A stretch of DNA of 52,789 bases from Bryobacteraceae bacterium (GTDB lineage: Bacteria; Acidobacteriota; Terriglobia; Bryobacterales; Bryobacteraceae). A model generated the notes under the pieces. That model was not told the origin of the DNA, did not search any database, and was given only the letters and a program-made list of their open reading frames with translations. The position numbers and the translations under genes were made by a program. The stretch spans positions 1 through 52,789 of the forward strand of contig JAICJH010000049.1 in NCBI GenBank assembly GCA_025928545.1. Reading direction: 5' to 3'. Shown here piece after piece: positions 40,490-49,538 of the stretch (the first letter of the stretch is position 1; each line of letters opens with the position of its first letter).

Positions 40490-43177
40490 ATGAAAATCAG
40501 ACTGAAGCGCCGCGAACTTTTCTTATCCGTATTTTTCTCAGTACCGTTTCTGGCTTCTGCACAGCCCATCGTCTGGACCACTAACTCCCTGGTTCGCACC
40601 GGCATTAACGATTCGGCCCGAAGCGGCGCCCAGGCCACCATATCCGCCGCGGGCGGAGAGTACGAATCTTTTCAGATCGCGATACAGGCGCCGCCCGGCG
40701 GGCTCACCAACGTGAATGTCAGTGTGACCGATCTGGTCGGGCCCGGCGGGGCCATTATCCCGCGTTCGAGTTTCTCGCTTTTTCGCGAACACTACGTGTA
40801 CGTCAGCCAGTCGAGTCCGAACTGGGGCGGTTCCAATCAGCCGCAGGGCGCCGGCTGGTATCCCGACGCGCTGATTCCGTTCACGGATCAGGATTCAGGC
40901 AGGCCGATTCAGGGTGCGCAGATTCAGGCGGTTCCGTTCAATCTCCAGGCTTCAACCAATCAGCCGATTTGGGTAGATATCCTCGTGCCCCGTGGCACCG
41001 TTGCCGGGCAGTATTCGGGCTGGTACACGGTTACGAGCGACCAGGGCAACAACGGCGGCCCTATTGCGCTCACCGTTTGGAATTTCACGCTGCCCGTGCA
41101 ATCAAGCCTCAAAACCGCGTTTCTCGCCTATAATTCGACCAATCTGGCCAGCGAGAAGGAATTACTTCGGAACAAAATCTCTCCGCTTCATTCCGATCCG
41201 GCGAACCAAACCAGCCTCATGACAAACTACGGCCTCAGCACCGTTGGGCTGCCGTATTACAGCGGTGCAACTTTTGAAAACTGCACAATGGGCCTCCCGC
41301 CGTCAATCGGCGATCTGCTCGCCCTGCTTGCCGCCCAGCAACCCGGTTTGATACCGCTGATCTATAGTGCGGACGAGACAACATACTGTCCGGCGCTGAC
41401 TCCTCTTATCAAGCTGTGGGCGCAGAACCTCCATGCCGCCGGCATCAAAAACCTGGTCACCATGGCGCCGAATTCGGCGTTGTTTGACGACGGCACCGGA
41501 TCGGGCCGTTCAGCAGTCGATATCTGGTCCGTGCTTCCCTACGGTTACAATTTGTCCCCCAGCCTCGACGCGGCTGCTCTGGCGAAAGGCGATGCCATAT
41601 GGTCTTACAACGCTCTGGTGCAGGATGCCTATTCTCCCAAGTGGCTGATCGATTTCGCGCCAGTGAACTATCGCATTCAGCCTGGCTTCATCAGCCAGAG
41701 CCTGGGGCTCACCGGAATGATGTACTGGAAGGTCGATAGCTGGTCTTCGGATCCGTGGAATCAGGTCAACAACATCGGCCTCTACAGTGCCGGAAATTAT
41801 CCTGGCGAAGGGATGCTCGTTTATCCCGGCTATCAGGTCGGTATCGATGGTGTAGCGCCCTCCATGCGGCTGAAATGGTTGCGCGACGGCGTGGAGGATT
41901 ACGAGTACGTGCAGATGCTCAAAGCCGCCGGACAGGGCGCCTTTGCCCTGCAACTGGCCGGGAAAGTCGGACCCGACTGGACCTATTGGTCACAGGATCC
42001 GAATCAGTTACTGAATGTCCGCGAACAACTGGGGCAGCAACTGAATCAGGTAAACGGAGGCTCGCCCGCCACCACTGCTCCGAGCACACCCGCGCAGACT
42101 GCAACGTGTTCCGGAGTTAACGTCACCATGGTGCAGCCCTCCGTGTGGGCGGCGCTCCAGGTCGGCATCCCGCAAACCGTTCAGGTAAAGGCCGTGGATA
42201 GCTGCGCGGCCATCCTGGCGGCTGCCAACGGCGGCAGCGCAGTTGTAACCTTCGACAACGGAGATCCTGCGGTCACCCTCCAGGACTGGGGCAATGGCAT
42301 CTGGACCGGAAGCTGGACGCCGGTCAATCCGGGAAGTCAGGTGAGCCTGACCATCTCCGCCGCTTCGGCCGCTGGCAGCGGCTCAACCCACATCGCCGTG
42401 AATGTACAACCAGTGGCGCGCCAGGGGACCGTCAAGGTCGCAGTCGACGCGGCTGCCGGTTCGCAGGCGATTCCGGGTCTCGTTACGGCAGGAAGCTACA
42501 TCTCGATCTATGGAACCAATCTCGCCGGAAACCCGGCCAGCGCCATCACCACGCCGCTGCCGACAACTCTGAGCGGAGCACAGGTCTTTATCGGGCCGTC
42601 CCAGATGACGCTCGTCTATGCGGCATCCAATCAGATTAACGGCGTGGTGCCGCAGGGTCTTACCCCGGGCGCAACCTACCCGCTGGTTGTGATCAATGGC
42701 GGGTACAGTTCGGATCCGATATCGGTCACGATTGCTTCGGTTCAGCCGGCCATTTATTCTCTCGATGCCTCGGGATCAGGTCAGGGAATTATCCAGATCG
42801 CCGGAACAACCAGCATGTCGTCGGCGTTCGGCGCCGGTGCACGTCCCGCGACGCAGGGTGAATACCTGACGATCTACTGCAACGGGCTGGGTCCTGTCGC
42901 AGGTCCGAACGGCGAACCACCGCCCGCTGACGGCTCTGCGGCGCCCCTCGATATGGCCTTCCGCACCCTGGGGGACGTAACCGTTTCAATCGGTGGAATC
43001 CATCAGACAGCGCAATTCGCCGGTTTGGCCCCCGGGCTTGTCGGGGTCTATCAGGTGAATGTTCGCGTGCCTTCAGACGGACTTTCGGGCGATGCGATCC
43101 CCGTCGCCATCATGATGACCAATCCGCAGGCGGGCGGATTCGTTCAGTCGAATACAGTGACCGTGGCGCTGAGGTAA
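40490..43177 (+). CDS. secreted DUF4091 glycoside-hydrolase-like protein with TIGR03437 C-terminal domain
   Basis: 895 residues with signal peptide 1-25 (LFLSVFFSVPFLASAQ). Residues 28-220 form a beta-sandwich part, about 225-510 a TIM-barrel-like DUF4091 region, ending with MYWKVDSWSSDPWNQV, and PSMRLKWLRDGVEDYEYVQML, the DUF4091 signature. DUF4091 proteins are related to GH123-type glycosidases; catalytic residues cannot be assigned. About 540-640 is an Ig-like part and 655-895 a TIGR03437 domain (LVTAGSYISIYGTNLAG, GEYLTIYCNGLG, LVGVYQVNVRVP) like that of 24,250-26,340. GAGG before ATG is a clear ribosome binding site. Confidence 0.85.
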   Translation: MKIRLKRRELFLSVFFSVPFLASAQPIVWTTNSLVRTGINDSARSGAQATISAAGGEYESFQIAIQAPPGGLTNVNVSVTDLVGPGGAIIPRSSFSLFREHYVYVSQSSPNWGGSNQPQGAGWYPDALIPFTDQDSGRPIQGAQIQAVPFNLQASTNQPIWVDILVPRGTVAGQYSGWYTVTSDQGNNGGPIALTVWNFTLPVQSSLKTAFLAYNSTNLASEKELLRNKISPLHSDPANQTSLMTNYGLSTVGLPYYSGATFENCTMGLPPSIGDLLALLAAQQPGLIPLIYSADETTYCPALTPLIKLWAQNLHAAGIKNLVTMAPNSALFDDGTGSGRSAVDIWSVLPYGYNLSPSLDAAALAKGDAIWSYNALVQDAYSPKWLIDFAPVNYRIQPGFISQSLGLTGMMYWKVDSWSSDPWNQVNNIGLYSAGNYPGEGMLVYPGYQVGIDGVAPSMRLKWLRDGVEDYEYVQMLKAAGQGAFALQLAGKVGPDWTYWSQDPNQLLNVREQLGQQLNQVNGGSPATTAPSTPAQTATCSGVNVTMVQPSVWAALQVGIPQTVQVKAVDSCAAILAAANGGSAVVTFDNGDPAVTLQDWGNGIWTGSWTPVNPGSQVSLTISAASAAGSGSTHIAVNVQPVARQGTVKVAVDAAAGSQAIPGLVTAGSYISIYGTNLAGNPASAITTPLPTTLSGAQVFIGPSQMTLVYAASNQINGVVPQGLTPGATYPLVVINGGYSSDPISVTIASVQPAIYSLDASGSGQGIIQIAGTTSMSSAFGAGARPATQGEYLTIYCNGLGPVAGPNGEPPPADGSAAPLDMAFRTLGDVTVSIGGIHQTAQFAGLAPGLVGVYQVNVRVPSDGLSGDAIPVAIMMTNPQAGGFVQSNTVTVALR

Positions 43178-43188
43178 AGCCGCAGTTT

Positions 43189-44172
43189 CTAATTCGTCGC
43201 AACGGGCTGCGCTGCAAAACGGCGTTGTTGCATTGTGCGGGCGACGTCTCCCATTCCCGTCACCTCAATGTCGCCGGCCTGGCGTGCACGGGTGAGGAGT
43301 TCCAGCATGTCCTCGAACATGGAAAACCCGTCCGGAGATTCAGTCAGATTGTCCGGGTGAAAACAATAATGAAAGATTCCACGATGGCGCGCCGCGGCTT
43401 TGAGACCGCGCCGGAATCGCTCGACGCGCGACTTCAGCGCGGCGAACCGGGTGCGCGATGGACCGATGGGATAGAGGAACAAAGACGCCGGGATTGCCCA
43501 TAGCCCTGGCATTGTCTCCGACGGCCAGACCGGCGGCGGAGTCCCCTGCCGTATTTCATTCAGGATTCGCAACACCGCGCCCGGCAGCGTTCTGCCGAGC
43601 CTGAAGTCCAGCGTCGGTGTCTTACTGCGATAGCATCCAATTCCGTATTTGGGAAGCAGATGGTGATAGTTCTCTCCCTCGCGCGGATGCGAGAACGTAT
43701 ACGGGTGAACGCCGGCTTCACCGAGCGCTTTGATGCCCTCGGACAGTTCGCGATCCGCGATTTCCGGCGTCACCATAGGGTCGGTCCAGATCAGGTGAGT
43801 GAGTCCTCCGTGCAGGCCGATCTCCTGTGCGGGGCTGCTGTCAAGCAAGCGCTTCAGGAAGTTCCGCCTGTACCAGAGCGGCGCGCTCTGCTCACTGCCC
43901 GCGGGTATCCTCGAAGTCCAGGCCGACGGCAGGCCAATCATTCGCGCATCGGAGCCGCCGGCGCTTTGCGGCAGCGTCATGCCGCCCACAATGAACCAGG
44001 TGGCCCGCACGCCTGCGTCCGAGAGCCGGTCGAGCAGTTTGTCATGTGCTTCCACCGCTCCCGGATAGTGCTTCTGGAATTGCTCCTCGTTCAGAATGTC
44101 CAGGTGTCCCCAGATCTGCTCGGTGTCGAACGATAGAATCGCGATGCCCTGTTGAAATGGTTCCTGTCTCAT
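43189..44172 (-). CDS. cytoplasmic NodB-like polysaccharide deacetylase
   Basis: 327 residues, no signal peptide or membrane segment, so probably cytoplasmic. NodB-fold features: IAILSFDTEQIWGHLD supplies the metal-binding Asp region (SFDTE replaces the usual TFDDG), EIGLHGGLTHLIW the His pair, YTFSHPREGEN and YGIGCYRS the groove, and FHYCFHPDNL the late histidine. NodB-type enzymes hydrolyse N-acetyl groups on sugars. It is the last of five genes that abut or overlap (adenylating enzyme, carrier protein, two GNATs), which suggests that it frees an amine that a GNAT then acylates. Substrate unknown. Converges on the DUF4091 gene across 11 bases. Confidence 0.82.
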   Translation of the reverse strand: MRQEPFQQGIAILSFDTEQIWGHLDILNEEQFQKHYPGAVEAHDKLLDRLSDAGVRATWFIVGGMTLPQSAGGSDARMIGLPSAWTSRIPAGSEQSAPLWYRRNFLKRLLDSSPAQEIGLHGGLTHLIWTDPMVTPEIADRELSEGIKALGEAGVHPYTFSHPREGENYHHLLPKYGIGCYRSKTPTLDFRLGRTLPGAVLRILNEIRQGTPPPVWPSETMPGLWAIPASLFLYPIGPSRTRFAALKSRVERFRRGLKAAARHRGIFHYCFHPDNLTESPDGFSMFEDMLELLTRARQAGDIEVTGMGDVARTMQQRRFAAQPVATN

Positions 44173-44184
44173 GTAACCGGCCGC

Positions 44185-45066
44185 CTAGTATGTACTCGAT
44201 GGCATCCAGACAAGCGGAGGCGTTTCGTATGGACCCTGCGCCATCAGCGTCCAGACCTTGATAATCCGGCTGCCGGCTTTCAGGGTCTTCCGTAACAGAC
44301 TCGCTTCGCTGAGAGGGCAGAAGAACCGCGCATTCGAAGCAGGCTGGCGCCGGGCCATTTCTCCTGTCAGGGAAATCGCGTCGTCGTCCGTTTCCGCAAC
44401 ACCGTGACCATTGATTCCCGCCAGCAGATAACCGGTCGCTTTGCCGTCTTTCAACCGGATGAGCGGCGCCGAACCACGGCGCAGAGCGGCGGCAACTTCA
44501 TTGCGGCGGCTCACTCCATAAAGCCGCACCGAGAGTTCGTCGATCACAGCGAGGTCCTCAACCGTTGCCGGACGGATGAACGGATCGGGTTTCTCCGCCG
44601 CGTGCGCCTGCATATAGGCTACTTCTTCTCTCGCTTCCAGCCCGACCGACGCATAGAGCGCCAGCGAGTGCGTATTGCAGGCTTCCTGCATGAGCCGTAT
44701 TCTGGTCAGCCCCTGTCGTCCGGCCTGCGCGATCAGATCTTCCATCAACGCTCTGGCAATGCCACGTCCCTGGACCGCTGGACTGACCGTGACCGGCCCG
44801 ATTCCACCGACCTCGTCCGACCGCAGAAGAAAAGCCGAGCCCACTGGTTGCCCATCGAGCAACGCCGTGACACCGTAGTAATCTTTGCGGTTCACCAGCA
44901 TGAAAATGGTCTGCCGCCCCATCGCCTCAGTCGGATATTCCAGTGGATAGCCGTGCGATTCGTGCAGACCTTTAAACGCTTCGAAGAGGATCCGGCCGAG
45001 TTCGGCCACATGCCCTGGCGCGGCTGCCTCAAGTTCGAATTCCGAAGATTTCGCGGTCGGGGTCAT
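44185..45066 (-). CDS. GNAT-family acyltransferase
   Basis: 293 residues from ATG 45,066, just after the stop of the preceding gene; a GTG at 45,105 or ATG at 45,099 would overlap that gene and is possible. The GNAT acyl-CoA site is clear: GIGPVTVSPAVQGRGIARAL (motif A with Q-G-R-G-I-A), then RIRLMQEACNTHSLALYASVG (motif B). From about residue 160 a second, weaker GNAT-like half follows (FIRPATVEDLAVIDEL), ending in PLVWMPSSTY. GNATs move an acyl group from CoA, or in some cases from a carrier protein, to an amine. The deacetylase begins 12 bases downstream. Confidence 0.82.
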   Translation of the reverse strand: MTPTAKSSEFELEAAAPGHVAELGRILFEAFKGLHESHGYPLEYPTEAMGRQTIFMLVNRKDYYGVTALLDGQPVGSAFLLRSDEVGGIGPVTVSPAVQGRGIARALMEDLIAQAGRQGLTRIRLMQEACNTHSLALYASVGLEAREEVAYMQAHAAEKPDPFIRPATVEDLAVIDELSVRLYGVSRRNEVAAALRRGSAPLIRLKDGKATGYLLAGINGHGVAETDDDAISLTGEMARRQPASNARFFCPLSEASLLRKTLKAGSRIIKVWTLMAQGPYETPPLVWMPSSTY

Positions 45067-45073
45067 GCCGGCG

Positions 45074-46237
45074 TCAGAGATGGATCGGACCTTCGCCATC
45101 CCCACGATTCAGATGAGCGCGCGTCAGCGTGGAGTCTGCTTCAGTCAGCAGAGCTGTAAACTTCCGGGAAGTGACCAGGTAGAAGTTCGATGGGCCGGAA
45201 ACAAACCCGGCTCCCGACAGAGCGTCACACCATGCCGGATGATTCTGATTCGAAACCAACAGGTCGGCCCCCCGGCTCTCCAGCCAATTGGTGGCCGCTG
45301 CAATTACATCATTGGCATCCTCAGGCGTCGCCAGGCAATCGATGATCGACCCCACCCTCATGTTTCCGAAATGCTTGTGGTCGTGCATGGGGGTATCGAG
45401 CAAAACTGCCCAGCCCAGGACCCGTTGTCCGGCCGTAACCTTGAGACGAATAAATCGGTCGCTGCTTCGCGGATATAACGTTTCGAGGACCTGCGCATCT
45501 CGCACGGCAATGAGGGAATAGCGCGACCGGCAAACATCCCAGATCTCATCCGCCCAGCTGGAAAAATCGGCGACTTCGACGGCGGTTACGCCAGATTTCT
45601 TTCTCTTCGATGCGAACGCGTTGGCAATCCCCGCACCCAGCCGGCCCAGACCGCTGAGCGCGGCGGCATCACAGAGAAAGCGGCGCAGAGGCGATGTCCG
45701 CAGATAGCGGATATTCCGCAGGAAACGGCCGCCGTCCAGAACCTTAAAATAGAACGGCACCGCCCGATTCAGTTGCCAACCCATCGCGAACAGGATTTGA
45801 GTTACGGGCGCATCGAGATTGCCGAACCCGAGCCCATAAAGGAGCGGCTGCCGCCGGGTCGCATTGCTGACAAGCGACGGGGCTATGAAGCCGTAGCGCT
45901 TATTGACAATGCCTTCGGAAATCGGCATGGCGCACATGCCGACCTCATGCACTTCGCCACCGATCACGAATTCCTGATGTTTAAACGTGTAGGCGCCGCG
46001 GACGATATCGCCTTCCACAGCCAGGAACATTTCCTGGTAGACCCGCGCGCCGTCGGTTTTCGGGATCCAGTGCGTGGCCGGTGTCGAGGGGACTTCGAAG
46101 GGCGGCTTGCCATCGCGCACGCGATGGTTAAATTCCACTACCGCGGCGCGCCAGCAATCCGTATACGGAACGATGCGGATAGGGGGGCCGCTCGTCTTGC
46201 TCTTTTTGGCCGCGATCTCAGCGGTTGCGGCATTCAT
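45074..46237 (-). CDS. GNAT-fold acyltransferase-like protein
   Basis: 387 residues, no signal or membrane segment. The N-terminal half (IRIVPYTDCWRAAVVEFNHRV, then EVGMCAMPISEGIVNKRYGF) looks like a degenerate GNAT domain, as in large N-acyltransferase-like proteins; a typical Q/RxxGxG/A motif is not visible, and a second related half follows (RFIRLKVTAGQRVLGWAVLLD, ... NWLESRGADLLV). It may transfer an acyl or aminoacyl group from the carrier protein encoded just upstream. Its start overlaps the carrier-protein stop by four bases (ATGA), indicating coupled translation. A FemAB-like role is an alternative reading. Confidence 0.7.
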   Translation of the reverse strand: MNAATAEIAAKKSKTSGPPIRIVPYTDCWRAAVVEFNHRVRDGKPPFEVPSTPATHWIPKTDGARVYQEMFLAVEGDIVRGAYTFKHQEFVIGGEVHEVGMCAMPISEGIVNKRYGFIAPSLVSNATRRQPLLYGLGFGNLDAPVTQILFAMGWQLNRAVPFYFKVLDGGRFLRNIRYLRTSPLRRFLCDAAALSGLGRLGAGIANAFASKRKKSGVTAVEVADFSSWADEIWDVCRSRYSLIAVRDAQVLETLYPRSSDRFIRLKVTAGQRVLGWAVLLDTPMHDHKHFGNMRVGSIIDCLATPEDANDVIAAATNWLESRGADLLVSNQNHPAWCDALSGAGFVSGPSNFYLVTSRKFTALLTEADSTLTRAHLNRGDGEGPIHL

Positions 46238-46494
46238 GCCGCCTGCCCCGCCCGGATGTTCTCCGCGACCAGCTGACTGATGGCGTTCACCGAGCGGAAG
46301 TCATCGATATCCATCTCTTCCATAGGCGCGTTAAAGCCAAACTGTTCCGTCAACTCCATCAGGAGCTGCGTGAAAGCAAGCGAATCGAGCATTTCAGCTT
46401 CAACAATGTCGAAGTCCCGCGATTCGACCGAGATCAGCAGCTTTTCCCTCAACAGTGTTTGAATCTGTTCGGGCAGATCCACTTCATGCGTCAT
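46234..46494 (-). CDS. acyl/peptidyl carrier protein
   Basis: 86 residues from ATG 46,494; the frame is open further up only because it shadows the neighbouring gene. Four-helix carrier pattern with phosphopantetheine serine Ser38 in AEMLDSLAFTQLLMEL, the usual D-S-L. Length and acidity (MEEMDIDDF) fit ACP. It begins two bases past the end of the adenylating-enzyme gene and overlaps the next gene by four bases. In this context it should carry the acid activated by the adenylating enzyme, as DltC does for DltA or NodF for fatty acids. Confidence 0.88.
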   Translation of the reverse strand: MTHEVDLPEQIQTLLREKLLISVESRDFDIVEAEMLDSLAFTQLLMELTEQFGFNAPMEEMDIDDFRSVNAISQLVAENIRAGQAA

Positions 46495-46495
46495 A

Positions 46496-48286
46496 TCAGA
46501 CTGTCCCCCGGCTTGCCACTGTGTTTCCGGCGAGCCCTCCCATTGCTCCATACGGCGGTGCTCCTAACGGAGTTTCGCTCGCCGCTTTGGTCTCGCCCTG
46601 CTTCGATTCACCTTGCCGCTTCCGGAACTCTTCCTTCAACCAGGGCCGGTCGGCTTTGCCATTCCCGTTGCGCGGCATTTTGTCGAGCGCCATCCAATAT
46701 GCCGGAATCATGTATTTCGGCACCGCTTTGCCGAGCTTCTCTTTGAGAGTGAGAGCCGACATGGATTCTTCGGCGGGGACAAACGCGCAGCAGATTGCCA
46801 TGCCTTCAAACCCTGGGACTTCAATGGCCACGACCGCGGCTTCCTGGACGCCCGGAATGGCGTGCGCCGCAGCCTCAATCTCGCCCAGCTCGATACGATA
46901 TCCACGGCTCTTGATCTGCGAATCCGAACGCCCCAGCAGATAAATCAGACCATCGTCTCCGACTTTCGCCAGATCGCCGGTTTTATAGATTCGCTCGGGC
47001 GAGTTTGGCCCTGCCGCGGGATTCTTCAGAAAAACCTGTGCCGTTTTTTCCGGATCTCTCCAATACCCCGGGCTCAGACCAACGCCGCCGATAAATAGAT
47101 CTCCAGTTTCTCCCACCGCGACTGGCTGCAACTGATCGTTCAGCACCAGCAGCGTCTCGCCTTCGCATGGGCCGCCGATCGATATTTCCGCAGTCTCGCT
47201 TTCGGGACAGCTGGCGACATGGAAACAGCTGCTGGCGATGGTTGCTTCAGTGGGGCCGTACAGATTGAAAAATTCAACCTGCGGTAAGCGCTGCATCCAG
47301 TGGATCAGACCGGGAGTCGGAAACTTCTCGCCGCACCACAGCAATCTCCTGAGATCCGGAAAATCATCCCACTGAATCACATCGAAGCGGGCCATGTAAT
47401 TCAATACTGACGGCACCGAGAACCACTGGGTCAGCTTGCGGTCGCGGATAAACGCCGCAAGCTTTTGCGGCATCAGATTCAACTCCGGCGGCACAAGATG
47501 GATCTGCGCGCCAGCCGCCACCGTGCCGTAAACATCGTAGGTGGAGAGATCGAAATGCAGCGGAGGATGCCCTGAAATTCTGTCGGTCGGCCGCAGCCCG
47601 AAATATTTGTTTGCCCATTCCACGAAGTGGATGACGTTGGAGTGTGTGATCACCACGCCCTTGGGCAGTCCCGTTGACCCCGAGGTGAACAGAATGTGCG
47701 CAGGATCTGAATCTTTGTTCAAAGTATCGACCGGCTCCGCCGATTCTTTTTCGACATCGCTCCAGCGGAAGGCCGTTCGGGTCTCGCGACTCTCGGCGCT
47801 GCCTTCATCCATCCAGCCGACGGAGACCTGATCGGCAAACGCAGCGGCGTGTGCGATTTCCTCCAATACGGCGGCAGTTGAACGCACTGCTAAGACACAA
47901 CTGCTTTCGGAAACGCGCAGTATCCGCTCCAGCCGCGCGGCGGGGCTGGATGTATCCATCGGGACATAGATGCAGTCCGCCTTGAGCGTGGCGAACATCG
48001 CGACCAGCGCTTCAATCGATTTGGGTAACAAAAGCGCTACCCTGTCTCCACGGGAGCACCCGGCGGCTTTCAGGGCACTTGCCAGGCGATTGCTGGCCTC
48101 GTCAAGCTGCCTGTAAGTGAAGGTTCTTGTGTTGGATACGATGGCGCAAGCATCCGGACGGAGTTCCGCCTGACGCGCCAGATAATCGGTCAAACGGTGA
48201 ACCGATGGGAAATTTTCCGTTTGCACATCGGAAACAGCGGGAACCTCCAGGACGGAAGCGCGGGAGGCCGTTATATCGTTCAGCAC
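46496..48286 (-). CDS. DltA/NRPS-like adenylating enzyme (stand-alone A domain)
   Basis: About 596 residues from a GTG at 48,286; the start is uncertain because no clear ribosome binding site exists and the frame stays open to 48,454. Counting from this start, the adenylation motifs are A3 LFTSGSTGLPKG (about 199-210), A4 FDLSTYD (245), LLWCGE (315-320), A5 NLYGPTEAT (342-350), A7 YKTGDLAK, A8 GRSDSQIKSRGYRIELGEIE and A10 NGNGK with Lys544. The Asp in FDLS is the residue that binds the alpha-amino group in amino-acid-specific A domains, and the Cys in WCGE recalls the specificity cysteine of DltA. So an amino acid is a plausible substrate, but an acyl acid cannot be excluded. Downstream is its likely partner ACP. 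Confidence 0.85.
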   Translation of the reverse strand: MLNDITASRASVLEVPAVSDVQTENFPSVHRLTDYLARQAELRPDACAIVSNTRTFTYRQLDEASNRLASALKAAGCSRGDRVALLLPKSIEALVAMFATLKADCIYVPMDTSSPAARLERILRVSESSCVLAVRSTAAVLEEIAHAAAFADQVSVGWMDEGSAESRETRTAFRWSDVEKESAEPVDTLNKDSDPAHILFTSGSTGLPKGVVITHSNVIHFVEWANKYFGLRPTDRISGHPPLHFDLSTYDVYGTVAAGAQIHLVPPELNLMPQKLAAFIRDRKLTQWFSVPSVLNYMARFDVIQWDDFPDLRRLLWCGEKFPTPGLIHWMQRLPQVEFFNLYGPTEATIASSCFHVASCPESETAEISIGGPCEGETLLVLNDQLQPVAVGETGDLFIGGVGLSPGYWRDPEKTAQVFLKNPAAGPNSPERIYKTGDLAKVGDDGLIYLLGRSDSQIKSRGYRIELGEIEAAAHAIPGVQEAAVVAIEVPGFEGMAICCAFVPAEESMSALTLKEKLGKAVPKYMIPAYWMALDKMPRNGNGKADRPWLKEEFRKRQGESKQGETKAASETPLGAPPYGAMGGLAGNTVASRGTV

Positions 48287-48499
48287 TCTCGGGATTTTGC
48301 AATCCAACTTCCAAAACAATGTGTTTCCGGGACGGTACTTAGATGGTGTACAAGTGCTGGCACTGGCGTAATTGTGTGCCACCGCAGGGCAATTGTGGTA
48401 AGGAATCTCCCACTTCTGTGACCAAACAAGGGCAGAACCTGCCATGGACGACACTGCTTATTCTGCGCGGAGCGGCTCATGCGGCGGTGTAAGTATTAG

Positions 48500-49429
48500 C
48501 TAATCCAACACGACAGTCTTGTTCCCGAACGTCAGAATACGGTGTTCCAGGTGCCAGCGGACGGCCCGTGAGAGCACGCCTTTTTCGAGGTCCCGGCCTT
48601 TTTCCACCAGGTTTTCCACCTGATCCCGATGAGAGATGCGAGCCACATCCTGTTCGATAATCGGCCCCGCATCCAATTCGTCGGTCACATAATGACTGGT
48701 GGCGCCAATTAGCTTCACTCCACGCTCAAACGCGGCGTGGTGAGGCCTGGCTCCGCTGAATGCAGGCAAGAACGAGTGATGTACGTTGATGATACGGAAC
48801 GGATACTGCGCCACAAAGCCGGGCGACAGGATCTGCATGTACCGCGCCAGCACAATCAGGTCAACCGAAGATTTGGCCAGAAATTCCAGCTGCTCCGCTT
48901 CCAGTTCCGGCTTTCGCAGAACGGCCGGCGAGGCGCAGTGAAACGGCACGCCGTAATATCCCGCCAGAGGCATGGCGTCCTCGTGATTGCTGACGATCGC
49001 GGAAATCTCGCACTTGAGTTCGCCGATCTGGTTGCGGTGTAAAAGGTCCACCAGGCAATGCTGATAACGCGATACGAAGATCGCGACCCGCCGCCGCCTT
49101 TCAGTGGATTCCAGCCGCCACCGCATGCGAAATTCAGCCGCCACCTGCTCGAATTCCGCTGAAATCGATTGCAGGATTTGCGGCGTATTCGGCAAGTCAA
49201 ACTCAACGCGGATAAAGAACAGGCCGGAGTCGTTATCTCGGTGTTGGTCCGAACTGAGAATGTTAGCGCCGTGCCGGTACAGAAAATTTGCGATTGCGGC
49301 CACGATGCCCAGCGAATCCGGGCAATCGATCAACAGCACAGCCGGGGCGCTTCGGTCAGTTCTGCTTTTCCGCAGCGATTGCGGTGCGCGAAGGGGTGCA
49401 TTCTCTACGGACAGGGCACATTCACCCAT
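48500..49429 (-). CDS. purU: formyltetrahydrofolate deformylase
   Basis: 309 residues from ATG 49,429 (AGGAAGG lies 12 bases upstream); a GTG 22 codons further up is in frame but encodes a Pro/Arg-rich stretch unlike the family. An N-terminal ACT domain (LLIDCPDSLGIVAAIANFLY) is followed by a formyltransferase-fold domain with VHHSFLPAF and GATSHYVTDELDAGPIIEQD, which hold the Asn/His/Asp-type catalytic residues (here VHH; the family Asn sits as IINVHH). PurU hydrolyses 10-formyl-THF to formate and THF, feeding PurT and balancing one-carbon pools. It lies 213 bases upstream of the adenylating-enzyme operon, so the two may or may not be linked. Confidence 0.93.
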   Translation of the reverse strand: MGECALSVENAPLRAPQSLRKSRTDRSAPAVLLIDCPDSLGIVAAIANFLYRHGANILSSDQHRDNDSGLFFIRVEFDLPNTPQILQSISAEFEQVAAEFRMRWRLESTERRRRVAIFVSRYQHCLVDLLHRNQIGELKCEISAIVSNHEDAMPLAGYYGVPFHCASPAVLRKPELEAEQLEFLAKSSVDLIVLARYMQILSPGFVAQYPFRIINVHHSFLPAFSGARPHHAAFERGVKLIGATSHYVTDELDAGPIIEQDVARISHRDQVENLVEKGRDLEKGVLSRAVRWHLEHRILTFGNKTVVLD

Positions 49430-49451
49430 ACTTTTAGTCAACCTTCCTGGA

Positions 49452-49482
49452 ATTGGCGGGCGCGGTGACGCACCACGCCAAT
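49452..49482 (-). promoter_or_regulatory. inverted repeat in the purU leader
   Basis: ATTGGCG-GGCG-CGGTG / CACCACGCCAAT forms a 12-bp stem with a 4-base bulge and an ACG loop, 23 bases upstream of the purU ATG. It may be a regulatory hairpin or only GC-rich coincidence. Confidence 0.3.
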
Positions 49483-49538
49483 CCGGCGGTTGCACATCGG
49501 GTGCCAGTCCGGTCGTCAGCGAAGACTACGAAGAGAGC

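Noticed and set aside
49430..49538. Cobalamin or THF riboswitch before purU
   Set aside because: GC-rich hairpins are present but none of the conserved boxes of either class could be found.
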